Below are positions 60,147 through 64,000 of a stretch of DNA of 64,000 nucleotides, one piece after another. Numbering within the stretch: position 1 is the first letter of the stretch; each line of letters begins with the position of its first letter. The DNA lies in assembly GCF_015159745.1 (NCBI RefSeq), contig NZ_JADDOJ010000004.1, positions 1 to 64,000 of the forward strand, written 5' to 3'. The translations under genes and the position numbers were made by a program. The DNA comes from Ramlibacter aquaticus (GTDB lineage: Bacteria > Pseudomonadota > Gammaproteobacteria > Burkholderiales > Burkholderiaceae_C). The notes beneath the pieces were generated by a model. It was not told the DNA's origin, did not search any database, and was given only the letters and a program-made list of their open reading frames with translations.

Positions 60147-61757
60147 ATGGACACCCTCCTGAAAAGCATCCGCCGCCTGGCCCTGGCCCTGCCGCTCGCC
60201 CTGGGCCTGGCGCAGGCCGCGCTCGCCGAGACCGTCGCCCGCTACGGCATCTCCATGGCCGACATCCCGCTGACCACCGGCCAGCCCGACCGGGGCGCCG
60301 GTGCCTACCAGTTCACCGGCCACACGCTGTACGACCCGCTGGTCGCCTGGGAGGCCGATGTCGGCACCCGCCCGGGCAAGCTGGTGCCCGGCCTGGCCAC
60401 CGACTGGAAGGCCGACCCCAAGGACCCGCGCAAGTGGACCTTCCACCTGCGCAAGGGCGTCAAGTTCCACGACGGCTCCGCCTTCACCGCCGACGCGGTG
60501 ACCTGGAACCTGGACAAGGTGCTGAACGACAAGTCGCCGCAGTTCGACGCCAAGCAGAGCGCCCAGGTGCGCCCGCGCATCCCCTCCATCGCGAGCTGGC
60601 GCAAGGTGGACGAGATGACGGTGGAGATCACCACCAAGGACGTGGACGCGCTGTTTCCCTACCAGCTGCCCTGGTTCCTGATCTCCAGCCCCGCGCAGTG
60701 GGAGAAGCTGGGCCGCGACTGGGGCAAGGTGGCCTTCCAGCCCTCGGGCACCGGCCCCTTCAAGCTCGACAAGCTGGTGCCGCGCGAGCGCGCCGAATTG
60801 GTGCGTAACGCGGGCTACTGGGATACCAAGCGCCTGGCCAAGACCGACCGCATCGTGCTGCTGCCCATTCCCGACGCGCTCACCCGCGCCAACGCGCTCC
60901 TGAGCGGCCAGGTCGACCTGATCGAGACGCCGCCGCCCGACGTGCTGCCGCAGCTGCAGAAGGGCGGCTTCCGCATCGTGACCAACGTGACGCCGCACGT
61001 CTGGCCCTACCACTTCAGCACCTACCCGGGCTCCCCCTGGGCCGACATCCGGGTGCGCAAGGCGGCCAACCTGGCGATCGACCGCGACGCCATCGTGAAG
61101 CTGCTGAACGGCCTGGCCACGCCCGCCAAGGGCCAGCTGGACCGCACCAGCCCCTGGTTCGGCAAGCCCAGCTTCGACCTGAAGTACGACCTCGCCCAGG
61201 CCCGCGCGCTGATGGCCCAGGCCGGCTACTCCAAGGACAAGCCCCTGAAGGCGAAGATCATCATCGCCCAGGGCGGCACGGGCCAGATGCTCTCGCTGCC
61301 GATGAACGAGTTCATCCAGCAAAGCCTGGCCGAGATCGGCATCAACATCGACTTCGAGGTCGTCGAGCTGGAGAACCTGTACCTGCACTGGCGCAGCGGT
61401 GCCAAGGCCGACATGAACGCCGGCAAGGGCATCAGCGCGATCAACCTGGGCTACGTGACGGCCGACCCGTTCTACGCCATCACGCGCTTCATGGACAGCC
61501 ACTACATCGCGCCCAACGGCGTGAACTGGGGCGGCCTGATGGACCCCAAGGTGGACGCGACCATCGAGCAGGTCCGCACCACCTTCGACACCAAGAAGCA
61601 GGACGCGCTGCTGGCCAGCCTGCACCAGACCATGGTCGACCAGGCGCTGATGCTGTGGGTGGTGCACGACGTGAACCCGCACGCGCTCTCGCCCAAGGTG
61701 AAGCAGTTCGTGCAGGCCCAGCACTGGTTCCAGGACCTGACCACCATCGGGATGTAA
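60147..61757 (+). CDS. ABC transporter substrate-binding protein, family 5 (peptide/nickel type)
   Basis: 536 residues. A signal peptide ends AALA-E. SBP_bac_5 features: LVPGLATDWKADPKDPRKWT, FHLRKGVKFHDGSAFTADAV, GTGPFKLDKLVPRERAELVR, IRVRKAANLAIDRDAIVKLL and WVVHDVNPHALSPKVKQF. It binds its ligand in the periplasm. The ligand is unknown; linkage with cynS suggests a nitrogenous compound that releases cyanate, which is inference. Two permeases and an ATPase follow. Confidence 0.92.
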   Translation: MDTLLKSIRRLALALPLALGLAQAALAETVARYGISMADIPLTTGQPDRGAGAYQFTGHTLYDPLVAWEADVGTRPGKLVPGLATDWKADPKDPRKWTFHLRKGVKFHDGSAFTADAVTWNLDKVLNDKSPQFDAKQSAQVRPRIPSIASWRKVDEMTVEITTKDVDALFPYQLPWFLISSPAQWEKLGRDWGKVAFQPSGTGPFKLDKLVPRERAELVRNAGYWDTKRLAKTDRIVLLPIPDALTRANALLSGQVDLIETPPPDVLPQLQKGGFRIVTNVTPHVWPYHFSTYPGSPWADIRVRKAANLAIDRDAIVKLLNGLATPAKGQLDRTSPWFGKPSFDLKYDLAQARALMAQAGYSKDKPLKAKIIIAQGGTGQMLSLPMNEFIQQSLAEIGINIDFEVVELENLYLHWRSGAKADMNAGKGISAINLGYVTADPFYAITRFMDSHYIAPNGVNWGGLMDPKVDATIEQVRTTFDTKKQDALLASLHQTMVDQALMLWVVHDVNPHALSPKVKQFVQAQHWFQDLTTIGM

Positions 61758-61773
61758 GAGGCACGCCGGCCCC

Positions 61774-62739
61774 ATGCTCGCCTATTTCCTGCGCCGCCTC
61801 GCCTACACCCTGCCGATCGCGCTGGGTGTGACGCTGCTGTCCTTCCTGCTGGTGTACATCGCGCCCGGCGACCCGCTGAACGCGATCGCCCCGGCCGACG
61901 CGCCGGCGGACGTGGTGGCCGCCCTGCGCAGCACCTACGGCCTGGACCGGCCGCTGCCGGTGCAGTACGGCCTGTGGCTGGTGCGCGCCGTGCAGGGCGA
62001 CCTGGGCGTCTCCATCGCGTCCGGCCGCGCCGTGGGCTCGGAGGTGCTGGCGGCCATGAAGAACACGCTGGTGCTGGCGCTGTTCGCGGCCGCGCTGGGC
62101 ATGACGGCGGGCGTGGTGCTGGGGGGCCTGGCGGGCAACCGCATCGGCGGCGTGGTGGACCGGCTGGCCAGCGGCTTCTCGGTGCTGGGCGTGAGCGTGC
62201 CCCACTACTGGCTGGGCCTGGTGCTCACCATCGTGTTCTCGGTCTGGCTGGACTGGCTGCCCGCCATGGGCGCGGGCCCGGGCAGTTCGGCCACCGGCGG
62301 CAACGCCTGGGCCTGGGACTGGGCGCACGTGCGGCACCTGGTGCTGCCCGGCCTCACGCTGTGCGTGATCCCCATGGGCATCGTCACCCGCACCGTGCGC
62401 GCCCTGGTGGCCGAGACCCTGCAGCAGGAGTTCGTCACCGCCCTGTGGGCCCGCGGCCTGGGGCGCGCCGCCGTGTTCCGCCACGTCGCGCGCAACGCCC
62501 TGCCCACGGTCCTGGCGGTGGCGGGCCTGCAGCTGGGCTACCTCATGGGCGGCTCCATCCTGGTGGAGACCGTGTTCGCCTGGCCGGGCACCGGCTTCCT
62601 GCTGAACACCGCCATCTTCCAGCGCGACATCCCGCTGCTGCAGGGGACCATCCTCGTGCTGTGCATGTTCTTCGTCGCGCTCAACCTGCTGGTGGACATG
62701 CTGCAGCCGCTGGTCGACCCGCGCATGCGGCGTGCCTGA
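61774..62739 (+). CDS. ABC transporter permease (DppB/OppB type)
   Basis: 321 residues, six transmembrane helices. N-terminal LRRLAYTLPIALGVTLLSFL, then GDPLNAI and YGLDRPLPVQYGLWLVRAVQ typical of DppB. The coupling EAA loop is VTALWARGLGRAAVFRHVAR with NALPTVLAV. It forms the membrane pore with the next gene, 2 nt downstream (ATG 62741 after stop at 62739). Confidence 0.94.
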   Translation: MLAYFLRRLAYTLPIALGVTLLSFLLVYIAPGDPLNAIAPADAPADVVAALRSTYGLDRPLPVQYGLWLVRAVQGDLGVSIASGRAVGSEVLAAMKNTLVLALFAAALGMTAGVVLGGLAGNRIGGVVDRLASGFSVLGVSVPHYWLGLVLTIVFSVWLDWLPAMGAGPGSSATGGNAWAWDWAHVRHLVLPGLTLCVIPMGIVTRTVRALVAETLQQEFVTALWARGLGRAAVFRHVARNALPTVLAVAGLQLGYLMGGSILVETVFAWPGTGFLLNTAIFQRDIPLLQGTILVLCMFFVALNLLVDMLQPLVDPRMRRA

Positions 62740-62740
62740 C

Positions 62741-63592
62741 ATGACACCGAACGGTTACTGGCGCTCCGTGCTGCGCCGCCTGCGCCGCGACCGCGTCGCC
62801 ATGGCCTGCGCCTTCGCCATCCTTCTGCTGGTGGGGCTGGCGGTGTTCGCACCCTGGGTGGCGCCGGCCGATCCCTTCAAGGCCAGCATGCTCAAGCGCC
62901 TGCTGCCCGTCGCCAGCCCGGGCCACTGGCTGGGCACCGACGAACTGGGCCGCGACCTGCTCAGCCGCCTCATGTACGGCGGCCGGCTCTCGCTCACCCT
63001 GGGCATCACCCCCGTGGCCGCCGCCTTCGTGCTGGGCACCGCCATCGGCGTCACGGCCGGCTACGCCGGCGGCTGGGTCAACATGGCCGTGATGCGCACC
63101 CTCGACGTGTTCTACGCCTTCCCCTCGGTGCTGCTGGCCGTGGCGATCTCGGGCGCGATGGGGCCGGGCATGGGCAACAGCCTGCTGGCGCTCACCATCG
63201 TGTTCGTGCCGCAGATCGCCCGCGTGGCCGAGAGTGCGACCACCCAGGTCACGCGGCTGGAGTACATGGACGCGGCCCGCATGAGCGGCGCAGGCACCTT
63301 CGCCATCCTGCGCACGCAGGTGCTGGGCAACGTGATCGGCCCGGTGTTCGTGTACGCCACCGGCCTGATCAGCGTGTGCATGATCCTGGGCTCCGGCCTG
63401 TCCTTCCTGGGTCTGGGCGTGCGCCCGCCGGAAGCGGAATGGGGCCTGATGCTCAACACGCTTCGCTCGGCCATCTTCAGCAACCCGCTGGTGGCGGCTT
63501 TGCCCGGGCTGATGATCTTCATCACCTCGATCTGCTTCAACCTGCTGGCCGACGGCATCCGCTCGGCCATGGACCTGCGCCGCGCCGCATGA
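62741..63592 (+). CDS. ABC transporter permease (DppC/OppC type)
   Basis: 283 residues. An N-terminal helix ([20 protein letters not shown]), [20 protein letters not shown] typical of DppC, five further helices and the EAA loop [23 protein letters not shown] 62732 is an alternative start. It overlaps the ATPase gene by ATGA, so the importer genes are translated together. Confidence 0.94.
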   Translation: MTPNGYWRSVLRRLRRDRVAMACAFAILLLVGLAVFAPWVAPADPFKASMLKRLLPVASPGHWLGTDELGRDLLSRLMYGGRLSLTLGITPVAAAFVLGTAIGVTAGYAGGWVNMAVMRTLDVFYAFPSVLLAVAISGAMGPGMGNSLLALTIVFVPQIARVAESATTQVTRLEYMDAARMSGAGTFAILRTQVLGNVIGPVFVYATGLISVCMILGSGLSFLGLGVRPPEAEWGLMLNTLRSAIFSNPLVAALPGLMIFITSICFNLLADGIRSAMDLRRAA

Positions 63593-64000
63593 CACCCGAA
63601 CCCATTTCCACGACGGCCGCGGACCCGGTGCTGGCCCAGGCGCCCGACCGCGGCGGCCCGGCCCAGCCCCTGCTGTCGGCACGCGCGCTGGTCAAGCACT
63701 TCCCCGTGCGGGCCGGCCCCTTCGCGCGCACGCAGCAGGTCGTGCATGCCGTGGACGGCGTCAGCTTCGAGGTGGCCAAGGGCGAGACCCTGGGCATCGT
63801 GGGCGAATCCGGTTGCGGCAAGTCGACCACCGCGCGCCTGGTGGCGCGCCTGCTGGCCCCCGACAGCGGGGCCCTGCTGTTCGACGGCGAGGGCGTCGCC
63901 GAATTCGGCGGCCTCTCGCTCAAGGCCTACCGGCGCAACCTGCAGATGGTGTTCCAGGATTCGTTCGCCTCGCTCAACCCGCGCATGACGCTGGAGGACA
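63589..64000 (+). CDS. ABC transporter ATP-binding protein (DppF/OppF type), cut by the right edge
   Basis: The first 137 residues are visible. A 25-residue Pro/Ala-rich start leads into [11 protein letters not shown], then [20 protein letters not shown], Walker [14 protein letters not shown] at about 72-84, and the Q-loop [15 protein letters not shown]. The signature and Walker B lie beyond the window. It energises the importer; the missing second ATPase may follow. Confidence 0.92.
   Translation, partial: MTPEPISTTAADPVLAQAPDRGGPAQPLLSARALVKHFPVRAGPFARTQQVVHAVDGVSFEVAKGETLGIVGESGCGKSTTARLVARLLAPDSGALLFDGEGVAEFGGLSLKAYRRNLQMVFQDSFASLNPRMTLED

Overview
The window is GC-rich chromosomal DNA, dense with genes, from a betaproteobacterium. 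The housekeeping content and gene order fit the Burkholderiales, most likely a Comamonadaceae-type genome. Supporting blocks are exbB-exbD-lpxK-Trm112-kdsB-adk, nadD-rsfS-rlmH-maf-rng, tolB-pal-cpoB, and a lexA with two SOS boxes. I see no phage, insertion sequence, CRISPR array or rRNA operon. One tRNA (Lys, UUU) is present. I cannot name the species from the sequence.

Layout: 0.2-8.0 kb is an assembly cluster for a type IV pilus of MSHA type: four minor pilin-like proteins (one an unusual 819-residue PilX-like protein), a GspE/MshE-like ATPase, a GspF/MshG-like platform protein and two tandem major-pilin paralogues. It has no secretin, prepilin peptidase or PilMNOP-like genes. 8.0-10.4 kb holds an XRE regulator, an orphan F-type ATP synthase c-subunit paralogue, tRNA-Lys and tcdA. 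10.4-13.1 kb is cpoB-pal-tolB (minus strand). 13.1-20.0 kb is an LPS core/export region: two GT2 enzymes, an O-antigen-ligase-like protein, msbA, a GT9 heptosyltransferase-like enzyme and a further glycosyltransferase-like gene split by a frameshift.

20.1-26.8 kb is a minus-strand block: rng, maf, rlmH, rsfS (with a histone-H1-like tail), nadD, hemF, purD and a YebC-family regulator. 27.0-31.3 kb runs on the plus strand: a URC4/DUF1688 uracil-catabolism gene, upp, a TPR-like secreted protein and a HupE/UreJ-like membrane protein with an EF-hand loop. A 45-residue DUF3149 gene, an EVE-domain protein, a chemoreceptor with a C-terminal Cache-like domain, clpA/clpS, a cold-shock protein, icd, two tandem small secreted Ala/Lys-rich proteins, a DUF192 protein, sodB and xseA follow to 41.9 kb.

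42.2-46.0 kb is exbB-exbD-lpxK-Trm112-kdsB-adk (lipid A/KDO synthesis and energy transduction). Then come an asparaginase divergent from lexA, small unknown genes, a 2-hydroxyacid dehydrogenase and an MFS transporter. 51.0-56.5 kb is an acyl-CoA catabolic group: two-domain 3-hydroxyacyl-CoA dehydrogenase, enoyl-CoA hydratase, Crp/Fnr regulator, APH-like kinase and acyl-CoA dehydrogenase. 56.5-64 kb has an H-NS-like protein, a PAS histidine kinase/NarL-type regulator pair, cyanase (cynS) and a dipeptide-type ABC transporter running off the right edge.

The most noteworthy points are: a recurring -10-like hexamer ending 6-10 nt before seven start codons that lack a Shine-Dalgarno site (possible leaderless mRNAs); the orphan c-subunit; the URC4-upp pair; the APH kinase-ACAD pair; cyanase linked to a peptide-type importer; tandem small secreted proteins sharing a leader motif; and the AT-rich palindrome in front of sodB. 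Everything is read by eye; no database search was run.
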